Counted from the stretch's first letter, positions 26,716 to 34,768 are shown. The stretch: DNA of 58,636 nucleotides from JAQVEM01 sp964601205 (GCA_964601205.1 CAZRML010000015.1:1-58636); one strand, 5' to 3'. Notes: generated by a model not told the origin, from the sequence alone. Program-made: numbers and translations.

Positions 26716-27090
26716 ATGAAAGTTGCTATTTCTTCCAGGGGAAACACTCTGCAGTCAGATGTGGACTCAAGGTTTGCACGATGTCCTTATTATATAATTT
26801 ATGACACAGAGAGCGAAAGCTTTGAAGCTATTGAGAACAAAAGCGTAATGGCAGGAGGGGGCGCCGGCGTTCAGGCATCTCAGTCCCTCTCTGATATGGG
26901 AGTAGAAGCAGTTATCAGTGGTAACATAGGACCCAGTGCATTCAGAGTTTTATCCGCAGCGTCCATAGAAATTTATTCGGGAGCTACCGGCAGCATAAAG
27001 GATGTAATAAAAAAGTTCAAAAAAGGGGAATATAAAAAAGTTAATGGCCCTGATGTTGAATCACGTTTTGGAATAGGTGGAAATAATTAA
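26716..27090 (+). CDS. Second NifX/NifB-C-like cluster-binding protein
   Basis: A 124-aa paralogue of the gene at 25583. MKVAISSRGNTLQSDVDSRFARCPYYIIYD, ENKSVMAGGGAGVQASQSLSDMGVEAVISGNIGPSAFRVL and GIEIYSGATG-like (SIEIYSGATG) segments follow the family plan of ORP and MTH1175, with the GGAGVQA motif typical of that subgroup. The single Cys lies at ~23. A strong AGAAGGAGA ribosome-binding site is present. The two MinD-type ferredoxin ATPases follow immediately (17 bp), as in the Orp locus of Desulfovibrio, so this copy is the better ORP equivalent. Which metal cluster it binds is not known. Confidence 0.9.
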   Translation: MKVAISSRGNTLQSDVDSRFARCPYYIIYDTESESFEAIENKSVMAGGGAGVQASQSLSDMGVEAVISGNIGPSAFRVLSAASIEIYSGATGSIKDVIKKFKKGEYKKVNGPDVESRFGIGGNN

Positions 27091-27107
27091 CGAAAGAGAG
27101 AGTTAAA

Positions 27108-27956
27108 GTGATAATATCAGTCGCCAGCGGTAAAGGTGGCACGGGTAAGACGACGGTAGCTGTTAATCTGGCTTTATCATTGGATAAGGTTCACTTGCTG
27201 GATTGTGATGTTGAAGAACCAAACTGTCATATTTTTATAAAACCTGTTTTTAGCGAAAATAAACCTGTTTTTATCCCTGTTCCGGAAGTTAATAAAAAGA
27301 AGTGTACATTTTGCGGCCGCTGCCAGGAAGTATGCGCATATAATGCAATTGCGGTTGTTAATAAAGAAGTCCTGATTTTCCCCGAGCTCTGCCATGGCTG
27401 TGGTTCATGCTCTTATTTTTGCCCCGAGAAAGCTATATATGAAAAAAATGAGAAAATAGGGGTCATTGAGTTTGGAAGAAAGGATAAAACCAGTTTTATT
27501 CACGGGAAGCTCGATATTGGGAAGATGATGTCCCCTCCGATCATAAGAGAAATTAAAAAACACATCAATAAAAAAAATACGGTAATAATTGATGCTCCTC
27601 CGGGGACTTCTTGCCCCGTAATTACAACCATAAAAGACACTGATTTTGTTATTCTTGTAACCGAGCCAACACCATTTGGGTTAAATGACCTTTCGCTGGC
27701 AGTGGAAGTGGTGCGAAAACTAAATATCCCGTCAGGAGTTGTACTTAACCGTTCTGATCTGGGGGATAAGAAGATAGACGAATATTGTGCAAAAGAGAAC
27801 ATCCCCATTCTTATGAGAATACCTTTTGATAAAAAAATAGCCCTGGCTTATTCAAGGGGCGAGCCTATTGTAGAAGCATTACCTGAATATAAAAGTAAAT
27901 TCCAGAAACTATATAAAGAAATAGAAAATATTAAGGGTCACGGGGGGCCAGAGTAA
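27108..27956 (+). CDS. MinD-superfamily ATPase with inserted 2x[4Fe-4S] ferredoxin domain (copy 1)
   Basis: 282 aa. Deviant Walker A GKGGTGKTT lies at 8-16. An inserted bacterial ferredoxin domain at ~60-110 has two CX2CX2CX3C motifs (C66/69/72/76 and C95/98/101/105). The ATPase core resumes with VIIDAPPGTSCPV (~162-174) and VTEPTPFGLNDL. These fused ATPases are found as pairs in Orp loci and other anaerobe clusters, probably transferring electrons or clusters in an ATP-gated manner to NifX-like partners. GTG start at 27108 with GAGAGAG upstream. It lies 43 bp before its paralogue; the two likely form a heterodimer. Confidence 0.93.
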   Translation: MIISVASGKGGTGKTTVAVNLALSLDKVHLLDCDVEEPNCHIFIKPVFSENKPVFIPVPEVNKKKCTFCGRCQEVCAYNAIAVVNKEVLIFPELCHGCGSCSYFCPEKAIYEKNEKIGVIEFGRKDKTSFIHGKLDIGKMMSPPIIREIKKHINKKNTVIIDAPPGTSCPVITTIKDTDFVILVTEPTPFGLNDLSLAVEVVRKLNIPSGVVLNRSDLGDKKIDEYCAKENIPILMRIPFDKKIALAYSRGEPIVEALPEYKSKFQKLYKEIENIKGHGGPE

Positions 27957-27999
27957 GTGGAGCATAATATTAATGAAAGAAATTGTCAGGGGTAGTTAG

Positions 28000-28863
28000 A
28001 TGAAGCAGATTGTTATAATAAGTGGAAAGGGAGGAACAGGAAAGACTGTTATAACCGGAGCTTTTGCCGCACTGGCAAAAGATAAAGTTATGGCTGACTG
28101 TGATGTGGACGCAGCGGACCTGCATTTATTACTGGACCCTGAAATAAAAGAGTCACATGTTTTTAAGAGCGGTGTTACTGCTTTTACCCATTTAGAAAAG
28201 TGCAGTGGATGTGGTATATGCAGGGATGTATGCAGATTTGATGCGATAAGGGAAGACTTTACCATTGACCCTGTTTCCTGTGAAGGGTGCGCCTTCTGCA
28301 GTCTGGCGTGTCCCCTGGAAGCTATAGAGATGGAGGAAAATGTTTCCGGTAACTGGTTCGTGTCCGAAACAAGGTTTGGACCGCTGGTCCATGCCAGGCT
28401 CGGGATTGCCGAGGAAAACTCCGGTAAGCTGGTTTCACTGGTTAGACAGGAAGCAAAGGAGATAGCCGAAAAAAGAAACTACAGGTGGGTTATTATTGAT
28501 GGTTCTCCCGGAACAGGTTGCCCGGTGATTGCCTCCATTACCGGAGTGGATTGTGCGGTTATTGTAATTGAGCCAACATTATCGGGGCTGCATGATGCAG
28601 AAAGGGTGGTTGATGTTACCGCGCATTTTAATGTTCCAACAAAAGTAATAATAAATAAGTATGACCTGAATTACGAGATAACAGGGAAAATAGAAGCATG
28701 GTTTGAGGATAAAGGTATTCCAGTCCTTGGCAGAGTAATTTTTGATAAGTCAGTGGTAGAAGCGGTTGTAAATGGTAAGACAGTAATGGAGTACTCAAAT
28801 ATGAAGGTCAGGAATGCACTGAGTGATATTTGGGAAAAACTCGGAAAAAGTTTAGAGGAATAG
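28000..28863 (+). CDS. MinD-superfamily ATPase with inserted 2x[4Fe-4S] ferredoxin domain (copy 2)
   Basis: 287 aa, paralogous to the gene before it. Walker A GKGGTGKT lies at 9-16, DCDVDAADLHLLL is the switch I region, and ferredoxin motifs are at C68/71/74/78 and C94/97/100/104. IIDGSPGTGCPVIASITGVD and VIEPTLSGLHDAERV follow. Arg/Asn content of the ferredoxin helix differs from copy 1, so the copies are clearly diverged, consistent with distinct subunits of one complex. It ends the core Orp-like set; the DUF2099-like gene follows after ~100 bp. Confidence 0.93.
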   Translation: MKQIVIISGKGGTGKTVITGAFAALAKDKVMADCDVDAADLHLLLDPEIKESHVFKSGVTAFTHLEKCSGCGICRDVCRFDAIREDFTIDPVSCEGCAFCSLACPLEAIEMEENVSGNWFVSETRFGPLVHARLGIAEENSGKLVSLVRQEAKEIAEKRNYRWVIIDGSPGTGCPVIASITGVDCAVIVIEPTLSGLHDAERVVDVTAHFNVPTKVIINKYDLNYEITGKIEAWFEDKGIPVLGRVIFDKSVVEAVVNGKTVMEYSNMKVRNALSDIWEKLGKSLEE

Positions 28864-28966
28864 TGCTGGTTTAAGGATATAAAGTGCGGGGGATATAGCT
28901 AAAGGGCATTTAATAGAAGAAATAAAGAGTTTGATAAGTAATTCTTTTAGTTGCTAGAATCTGTAA

Positions 28967-30025
28967 TTGATAATGCATAACGGAATCAGGAAATTATTAA
29001 ACAAAAGAGAAGATATAAAATATATCATAGGATATATTAGAGAAAACCGTGATGATAAGGATTTAAGAGATATACATATTATAAGATTTTATTCTTCTTA
29101 TATTGTTATATCAAATGGCAGAGTAGTTGAAGTAACGGAACCATATATCAGATACTGCCCTCTTGCCGGCTCTTTATACAGAGATCTAAATTCCTCGAGC
29201 AATCCATTCTTAATTAAAGAAGCCATAAAAAAAGCGATAGAATCAAAGATAAATAAATTTGGCCATTTCACAAAAAATCGTGAGCTGCACAGTAAAAAGA
29301 TATCTATACCATACGGGGCTTCTGAAATTTTAATGTACGCACTGGAAAAAAAGGTAATAGATACCGCCGTGGTGGTCTGTGACGGTGCGGGGACAGTAAT
29401 TGTAGAGAATCCAGAAATTGTTCAGGGAATCGGGGCACGTATGAACGGGATTTTCTATACTTCTCCAATTAAGGAAGTAATAGAGAAACTTGAAGAAGCA
29501 GGTTCACATGTAGTTTTCAGGGATGGTAGAATTGATCAGATAAAAGGAGTGGAAAAAGCTGCTTCTCTGGGTTACAAGAATATTGCGGTTACTATTAACG
29601 CATCACTGGATGATTCAGTGAGTAATCCCGGAAAGATAGAGAATGACTTAAAAATTTCTTTAACCTCTCTTCTGGTTTGCACCACCGGCCTGCGTATGGA
29701 TAGAATTCGCAGTATAGGTGGACATGCAGATATTGTATGGAGCTGCGCATCGGATAAAGTAAGGAAAATAATAGGGGAAAAGGCGGTAGTGCAGCTTTCA
29801 AGGAAAATACCAGTTTTCGTTTTAACAAAAAAGGGCCTCGTCCTGGTCAGCGCTTATAGTTCTGGTAAGAATTTTTTAAAAAAAATAGACTTAAGCAGGC
29901 AATATTTAATTTCTCGTGATTCTAAGGGGCAAAAATTAAAAATGGGTAATTTTGACCTCAGGCTTAATGAAACTAAATTGCCTGTAAGGGACAGCAAGGA
30001 ACCTGTTTTAGTTGAAACTTATTAA
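28967..30025 (+). CDS. DUF2099-like protein (methanogenesis marker 8 family)
   Basis: 352 aa, unknown function. The pattern IRFYSSYIVISNGRVVEVTEPYIRYCPLAGSLY in the N-terminal third, then SKKISIPYGASEILMYALEKKVIDTAVVVCDGAGTVIVENPEIVQGIGARMNGI and SIGGHADIVWSCASDKVR match my memory of DUF2099, found in methanogens as marker protein 8 and in some anaerobic bacteria. The invariant-looking Cys residues in YCPLAG, VVCDGAG and WSCASDKVR suggest a metal or cluster site. The start is TTG at 28967 or ATG at 28973; neither has a clear ribosome-binding site. It lies between the ferredoxin-ATPases and an MBL-fold gene on the same strand. Family call is from recall, without a search. Confidence 0.6.
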   Translation: MIMHNGIRKLLNKREDIKYIIGYIRENRDDKDLRDIHIIRFYSSYIVISNGRVVEVTEPYIRYCPLAGSLYRDLNSSSNPFLIKEAIKKAIESKINKFGHFTKNRELHSKKISIPYGASEILMYALEKKVIDTAVVVCDGAGTVIVENPEIVQGIGARMNGIFYTSPIKEVIEKLEEAGSHVVFRDGRIDQIKGVEKAASLGYKNIAVTINASLDDSVSNPGKIENDLKISLTSLLVCTTGLRMDRIRSIGGHADIVWSCASDKVRKIIGEKAVVQLSRKIPVFVLTKKGLVLVSAYSSGKNFLKKIDLSRQYLISRDSKGQKLKMGNFDLRLNETKLPVRDSKEPVLVETY

Positions 30026-30051
30026 ATATATGGAAGCATAAGGGGCGAAAA

Positions 30052-30765
30052 ATGAAAGTACAAGTTTTATATGACAAGAATTCAGTATCCAAAAATCTCT
30101 ATGCCGGGTGGGGAATATCCTTCTTAATTGACGGGGAGATAATGTTTGATACCGGAGAAAGTGGACGGCGGCTTTCAGGTAACATAAAGAAATTAAAGGT
30201 AGATATTGAGAAAATAAAAATGGTGGTAATTTCTCATGACCACTGGGACCATACAGGGGGCCTCTGGTGGTTATTAAAGAGAAAAGAAGGTCTAAAGGTT
30301 TATACAAGTCCGGGTTTCAGCCAGGGGTTTAAAAAGAAGGTCATGAAATTAAAAGGGGTGCTTGTAGAAGCGGATGGATTTACTGAAATTGCGAAGGATA
30401 TTTTTATAACCGGTGAAATAGCCGGTGAGTATAAGGGAAAGTATATAGGAGAGCAGGCTCTGGTTATAAAAAAAGATGGAAAACTTAATATTATTACAGG
30501 GTGTTCGCACCCGGGTATTATAAAAATTATAAAGAAGGTTAAAGAAAATTTTCCGGATATTAAAATCAATCGCGTATTTGGGGGATTTCACCTGCTTAAT
30601 AACAAAATAGAAGAAATAAAAATTATAGCAGAAAAGTTTAAAGAGCTGGGAATAGAAAATGCAGGGCCCACGCATTGTTCCGGGGAAGACGCTGAAGCGA
30701 TTTTTAAGGAATTATATAAAACTAATTTTATTTCTATAAAAGTCGGTTTAATGTTGGATATATAA
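30052..30765 (+). CDS. Metallo-beta-lactamase-fold hydrolase (COG1237-like), copy 1
   Basis: 237-aa MBL-fold enzyme. The dimetal motif HDHWDH lies at 62-67 (ISHDHWDHTGG), FDTG at ~32, GCSHPG near 157, and GGFHL plus THCSG near the C-terminus supply the remaining ligands. The short form with GCSHPG and PTHCSG matches COG1237, annotated as 7,8-dihydropterin-6-methyl-aminobenzene phosphate synthase-like and related to methanopterin synthesis in archaea; the bacterial substrate is unknown. It follows the DUF2099-like gene by 26 bp and is ended by a hairpin terminator. A paralogue lies at 53698. Confidence 0.88.
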   Translation: MKVQVLYDKNSVSKNLYAGWGISFLIDGEIMFDTGESGRRLSGNIKKLKVDIEKIKMVVISHDHWDHTGGLWWLLKRKEGLKVYTSPGFSQGFKKKVMKLKGVLVEADGFTEIAKDIFITGEIAGEYKGKYIGEQALVIKKDGKLNIITGCSHPGIIKIIKKVKENFPDIKINRVFGGFHLLNNKIEEIKIIAEKFKELGIENAGPTHCSGEDAEAIFKELYKTNFISIKVGLMLDI

Positions 30766-30806
30766 CGGTAATCTTATCTGTATTAAATATTATATAAATA
30801 TGATAG

Positions 30807-30849
30807 CGGGAATGGTAACCATTTTTTTACCATTTTGCCCGGTTTTTTT
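30807..30849 (+). terminator. Intrinsic terminator after the Fe-S/NifX block
   Basis: AATGGTA (30811-30817) pairs with TACCATT (30828-30834), extended by CGGG (30807-30810) with CCCG (30838-30841) across a small bulge, followed by seven T (30843-30849). Confidence 0.7.
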
Positions 30850-30875
30850 ATTGTTATAATGGTTGTTTGATATAG

Positions 30876-30942
30876 AGTGGGCTCATTATCCGGGAAAGAT
30901 AAGACTGACAGCTTCTGTTCCTCAGGAGTATGCCCGCTGAGC
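30876..30942 (+). promoter_or_regulatory. Candidate structured leader RNA upstream of metV
   Basis: AGTGGGC (30876-30882) pairs with GCCCGCT (30932-30938), enclosing two hairpins: TTATC/GATAA (30886-30890 with 30898-30902) and CTGA/TCAG (30905-30908 with 30922-30925) with inner CAG/CTG, i.e. a three-way junction. GCTCA (30881-30885) can instead pair with TGAGC (30938-30942), which would break the first stem. A TATAAT at ~30855-30860 could be its promoter -10. It does not match a riboswitch class I know. Confidence 0.35.
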
Positions 30943-31031
30943 TAATTATTTTTTCAGGAAGGTTCTAAAAAAGTAGATGATGATATTAATATTTTTTTTA
31001 TTATGTAAACACAATAGAGGAGGTACAAGCA

Positions 31032-31718
31032 GTGATAGGGCAGGTTAAAAAGCCCATAAAAGAGATCCTTGGATATCTGGAGGGCAAAAAAAAGATAGTG
31101 CTATACGGATGTGGTGGATGCGCGACTGTTTTTCATACCGGTGGCGAGCCAGAGATTAACGAGATGAAAAATATTCTTACCGAGAATGGAAAAGAAGTGC
31201 TGGCTGCTATCGCACCACCTTTTGGAGAGTTTGCGTGTTATGCTCCATGGAGTATCAAAAGGTTGTCAAATTACAGACAGGAAATTAATGATTGCGATGC
31301 TGTCCTGATATTGAGCTGTGGAGATGGTCTGCAGGTAGTCAGGGATATTCTGGAAAATGAATTTGGCCTGATCAAACCCATTTATCCGGCAAATAATCCC
31401 GTAGGTCATATGGGCGGCGGCCCCAGCCTGTTCAGGGAGAAATGTATACAGTGTGGAGAATGTGAACTTGGAAGGCTGGCCGGCATATGTCCGATGACCC
31501 AGTGCCCGAAGGGGTTACTTAATGGTCCGTGCGGCGGAGTAAGGAAGGGTGGAAAGTGCGAGGTAAATCCTGAAAATGACTGTGCCTGGGTTTTAATCTA
31601 TAAGAGAATGAAAGCGCTGGGAGAACTGGATAAAATGAAAGAAATTTTACCACCGAAGGATTGGAGTAAGATGCAAAGGCCCAGGGAGCTGGAAGTAGAA
31701 CCACTTGTCCTTGAATAA
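31032..31718 (+). CDS. metV: Methylene-THF reductase partner protein MetV
   Basis: 228-aa MTHFR-C-terminal family protein, the cysteine-rich partner of MetF in the Wood-Ljungdahl pathway of acetogens. An N-terminal part has YGCGGCATVFHTGGEPE and LSCGDGLQ. The cluster/zinc domain carries Cys 138, 141, 144, 153, 158, 167, 176 and 184 (CIQCGECELGRLAGICP, GPCGGVRKGGKC). In Moorella, MetV binds Fe-S clusters and zinc and is needed to connect MetF to its electron donor. GTG start at 31032 behind a strong GAGGAGGT. metF follows 54 bp later. Sequence and pairing make the call firm. Confidence 0.95.
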   Translation: MIGQVKKPIKEILGYLEGKKKIVLYGCGGCATVFHTGGEPEINEMKNILTENGKEVLAAIAPPFGEFACYAPWSIKRLSNYRQEINDCDAVLILSCGDGLQVVRDILENEFGLIKPIYPANNPVGHMGGGPSLFREKCIQCGECELGRLAGICPMTQCPKGLLNGPCGGVRKGGKCEVNPENDCAWVLIYKRMKALGELDKMKEILPPKDWSKMQRPRELEVEPLVLE

Positions 31719-31772
31719 CATGTATCTCTGGAGAATTTGGAAAAGATTTTAATTAGTAACAGGAGGAAGTAA

Positions 31773-32663
31773 ATGGTTGAATCATTTAAAAAGATATTAA
31801 GGAAAGATAAATTCATAGTAACGGCAGAAATTGGCCCGGTGAAGGGTACCAGTACGCAAAATATGGTTGATAACATAAAACTTCTTAAGGATAAAGTTGA
31901 TGCATTAAATGTCACTGATAACCAGAGCGCGGTGATGAGGTATCCTTCTATTGGAGGTTGCCTTCTTATAAAAGAGCAGGGCGGCGAACCTATATTCCAG
32001 ATGACATGCCGTGATAGAAACAGAGTGGCGATGCAGGGTGACTTGCTCTTTGCTTTTTCGAGGGGTATAGAAAATGTTCTCTGCCTTACAGGTGACTCAC
32101 TTCAGATGGGGGACCATCCGCAGGCCAAGCCTGTTTATGATATAGATTCAGTTCAATTAATCCAGCTTGTTCATACTCTTAATTCGGGCAGGGATTTTTC
32201 CGGGAATGAACTTGACGGGGGCGTGGATTTTTGTATTGGTGCATCTGCCACCCCGTCTTCGGACCCTATTGAACCGCAGCTTATTAAATTTGAAAAAAAA
32301 CTAAAAGCCGGAATTGATTTTGTTCAAACCCAGGCTATTTATGACTTAGAAGAATTGAATAGATTTGTGGATTATAGCAGAGAAATTGACGGCAGTGTAA
32401 AAATTTTAGCCGGAATAGTACTTCTGTCAAGTGCAAGAATGGCAGGGTGGATGAACGATAATATTCCCGGGATTTTTGTTCCACAGAATTTAATAGATGA
32501 AATGAATAAAGTTCCCCGGGAAAAAAGTCTGGCAAAAGGAATAGAGATAGCCGGTAATTTAGTAAAAAGGATTAAAGAGGAAAAGATTTGTGACGGGGTG
32601 CATATAATGGCTATCGGCAGGGAAAAGAATGCTCTTGATATAATTGAGGCTGCTGGAATTTAG
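31773..32663 (+). CDS. metF: 5,10-methylenetetrahydrofolate reductase
   Basis: 296-aa TIM-barrel flavoprotein that reduces methylene-THF to methyl-THF. VTAEIGPVKGTSTQN holds the catalytic Glu (~18), and ALNVTDNQSAVMRYPS, MTCRDRNRVAMQGDLL, NVLCLTGDSLQMGDHPQAKPVYDIDS, FCIGASATP and GIDFVQTQAIYD follow in family order. The short form and the adjacent metV mark it as the MetFV type of acetogens rather than a biosynthetic NAD(P)H enzyme. The RBS ACAGGAGGA is strong. Methyl-THF made here can feed methionine synthesis or acetyl-CoA synthase; neither gene lies in the window. Confidence 0.96.
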   Translation: MVESFKKILRKDKFIVTAEIGPVKGTSTQNMVDNIKLLKDKVDALNVTDNQSAVMRYPSIGGCLLIKEQGGEPIFQMTCRDRNRVAMQGDLLFAFSRGIENVLCLTGDSLQMGDHPQAKPVYDIDSVQLIQLVHTLNSGRDFSGNELDGGVDFCIGASATPSSDPIEPQLIKFEKKLKAGIDFVQTQAIYDLEELNRFVDYSREIDGSVKILAGIVLLSSARMAGWMNDNIPGIFVPQNLIDEMNKVPREKSLAKGIEIAGNLVKRIKEEKICDGVHIMAIGREKNALDIIEAAGI

Positions 32664-32843
32664 AAGGCTAACAGGAGGAAGGTTATGTACGCTTAAAAGT
32701 TTTTAGACAGAAGGAGCCCTGTGATGGGACATTTATTAATGCAGGTGCGCGCGTGATGCTATGATTGTATTCCATATTGCAGCAGGGATGCTATAAAGAA
32801 GGAGGATAGTTTTTCGACTGGCAGTTTATTGTTTCATTCTGTT

Positions 32844-33389
32844 TTAATGATTATGGGGGATCCCTCTAATATGTAAGGTAAGGTGTTCATAATCATTTAT
32901 ATCTGCGATCCACCCATAATTGGCATCTGGTTTAGAATCAAGGTCTTTTACATATGGCTTTAAATCAAGTAACGGTGTCCCGTCAAATACATCCAGTCCC
33001 GATGTGAAGATCTTGTTATCTTTAATTTTTTTTATACTGACAACACTTAGTCCAATCGGGTTGGGGCGGACCGGTGATCTGCTTGCAAATACACCCACTC
33101 TTTTACCACCTTCATTCCAGGGTGTGGATACATTCATAGATAGTTTCCTGTTTATCCTGTGTATGCAGTATAAGACATAGATATAACGAAATTTTGAAAG
33201 CTTATTGAGCCCTTTTATATATTGAGAGTCAACTTCTATACAAAAGGTTCCTTTATCTTCATCTACTGGCTGGTAAGGAGCATTGTCAATATAAGGGGTT
33301 CTGATAATACCGATCTGTTTAAAATTAAAGCTTTCTGGCTCGTGGTATACCTTTTCTTTTTTTACTGATTTCTTCATGAAGAATTTCAT
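32844..33389 (-). CDS. trmO: tRNA N6-threonylcarbamoyladenosine methyltransferase-like protein (TrmO/TsaA family)
   Basis: 181-aa beta-barrel SAM methyltransferase of UPF0066. The family motifs are FKQIGIIRTPY (~25-35), DKGTFCIEVDSQYIKGLNKLSKFRYIYVLY, GVFASRSPVRPNPIGLSVV (~99-117) and DGTPLLDLKPYV (~137-148). E. coli TrmO methylates t6A37 of tRNA-Thr; archaeal relatives may act differently. The ten N-terminal residues are basic and may be over-extended (several Met codons). On the minus strand, convergent with metF and 106 bp ahead of the next minus-strand gene. Confidence 0.88.
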   Translation of the reverse strand: MKFFMKKSVKKEKVYHEPESFNFKQIGIIRTPYIDNAPYQPVDEDKGTFCIEVDSQYIKGLNKLSKFRYIYVLYCIHRINRKLSMNVSTPWNEGGKRVGVFASRSPVRPNPIGLSVVSIKKIKDNKIFTSGLDVFDGTPLLDLKPYVKDLDSKPDANYGWIADINDYEHLTLHIRGIPHNH

Positions 33390-33495
33390 CCCTGTCTTCT
33401 TTTCCTAAATATAATCTGTAAAGAACATTCTGACTCCTGAAAATATATTTTATTGCTTATTTAAAGATATCTATTCAATATGCCTGTCAGTGATT

Positions 33496-34149
33496 TTAGG
33501 ATAGCTTTTTCGCTTTTAATAATCTTAAATATTTCTTAAAGAATAGATGTTCTGAAAAGTCGCCGAATCCTTCATCTCCTAAAATTTTCTTCCAGTCTTT
33601 TTCAATAAAATCAAGGGCATACGGGCATTCAAAATTCTTAAAAAGGAATCTTGCATAAAAAGGCATTTTTTTAAAAGAAAGTTCATTATAATCCAGTATA
33701 AAAAATTCCCCATTATTTTTTAGTGATTTAAAGGCATTTCTTATTATCTGTATTCTTGCCTTCTGCGGGAACCCGTGAAGAACGAAAGAGATAAAGGCTC
33801 TATCAAAATACATACTATAATCTAATTCCAGGTCTATTCTCTTATTAATGACTCTTGCATTTGGAAAACCAGCGCAATTCTTCTTAAACTGGGAAATCAT
33901 TTCTTCAGAGGTGTCAAGTCCTATGAATTCTCCGTTCCCGGAAAGTTGTTTTATCATCAGGCAGGCATTCCTGCCTGTACCGGTACCAAAATCAATAATT
34001 CTGTGGCCGGGTTTAATATCCATTAGCATAATTATTTTCTGGATTAAAGAGGAGTATCTGCCCAGTGTTATAATATTTAATAAATTGTCATAATACCTTG
34101 CAAAAGCTCCGTCTATTTCAACTTTTGATTCTGGATAAAAATTGCTCAT
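33496..34149 (-). CDS. Class I SAM-dependent methyltransferase
   Basis: 217 aa. The Rossmann SAM-binding loop DFGTGTGRNACL (~54-65) is complete, followed by the acidic EFIGLDTSEEMI and a motif-II-like FDRAFISFVLHGFPQKARIQII, then LKNNGEFFILDYNEL (motif III), all in the order of UbiE/methyltransferase-11 proteins. The substrate cannot be told. It belongs to a minus-strand group with OsmC, a ferredoxin and a DUF5320 fusion. Spacing to its neighbours is ~105 bp on each side, so operon membership is uncertain. Confidence 0.85.
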   Translation of the reverse strand: MSNFYPESKVEIDGAFARYYDNLLNIITLGRYSSLIQKIIMLMDIKPGHRIIDFGTGTGRNACLMIKQLSGNGEFIGLDTSEEMISQFKKNCAGFPNARVINKRIDLELDYSMYFDRAFISFVLHGFPQKARIQIIRNAFKSLKNNGEFFILDYNELSFKKMPFYARFLFKNFECPYALDFIEKDWKKILGDEGFGDFSEHLFFKKYLRLLKAKKLS

Positions 34150-34254
34150 AATAAGATCCCCATCCCCGGTTGTAATTTGTTGTTTATTTTTAAATTCTGT
34201 GTTTTTTTAAAAATAATTTATTTACATAATGAAATATATTTAAAGAAATTTGAG

Positions 34255-34713
34255 CTAACCGGCCTGTTTAATTTCTGGTTCCAGGGTTACTTCAGCCTTT
34301 AGAGAATTAGAAACAAAACAGCCATCTTTAGAAATTTTCAGCAAATCTTGTGCTGCTTGTATATCATCACTGGATTTAACTATTACTTTCGGCTTAATTA
34401 TTATTTTTGAAAATGAATATTTCATTTCGGACAGCTCAATAAGGCCTTCAGCCGAGCTTTCATAACTTATGAATTCAAAATTACGTTTGAAAGCATAATA
34501 AGAGAATGTTGTCATAAGGCAGGAATTAACCGACGCTAACAGCAGCTCCTCGGGTGTCCAGACTCCAGATTTGCCCCCAAATTCAACGGGGGCCGATAAT
34601 TTTATTGGAGGTTTGCCTTCAGATTCTATAGTACCCTCTCCTTTTCCTGTCAGCTTTATTGCCGCACTGTACTTAAAACTTTTACCTCTGACATTAACTT
34701 TGTATTCGTTCAT
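34255..34713 (-). CDS. OsmC-family peroxiredoxin-like protein
   Basis: 152 aa. The OsmC fold has a first catalytic Cys in LLLASVNSCLMTTFSYYAF (~66) and the second in ISKDGCFVSNSLKAEVTLE (~131), the typical pair for thiol-dependent reduction of organic hydroperoxides, with the GGKSGVWTPEELL lead-in. The order and length match YhfA/OsmC-like members. In an anaerobe it would detoxify peroxides or act on thiol adducts. It lies 55 bp after the ferredoxin gene on the same strand and is probably cotranscribed with it. Confidence 0.9.
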   Translation of the reverse strand: MNEYKVNVRGKSFKYSAAIKLTGKGEGTIESEGKPPIKLSAPVEFGGKSGVWTPEELLLASVNSCLMTTFSYYAFKRNFEFISYESSAEGLIELSEMKYSFSKIIIKPKVIVKSSDDIQAAQDLLKISKDGCFVSNSLKAEVTLEPEIKQAG

Positions 34714-34768
34714 TTTTAAACTCCCTTAAATATTAAATGTTTTTAAATATGTTTTTATCAGGTAAGAA

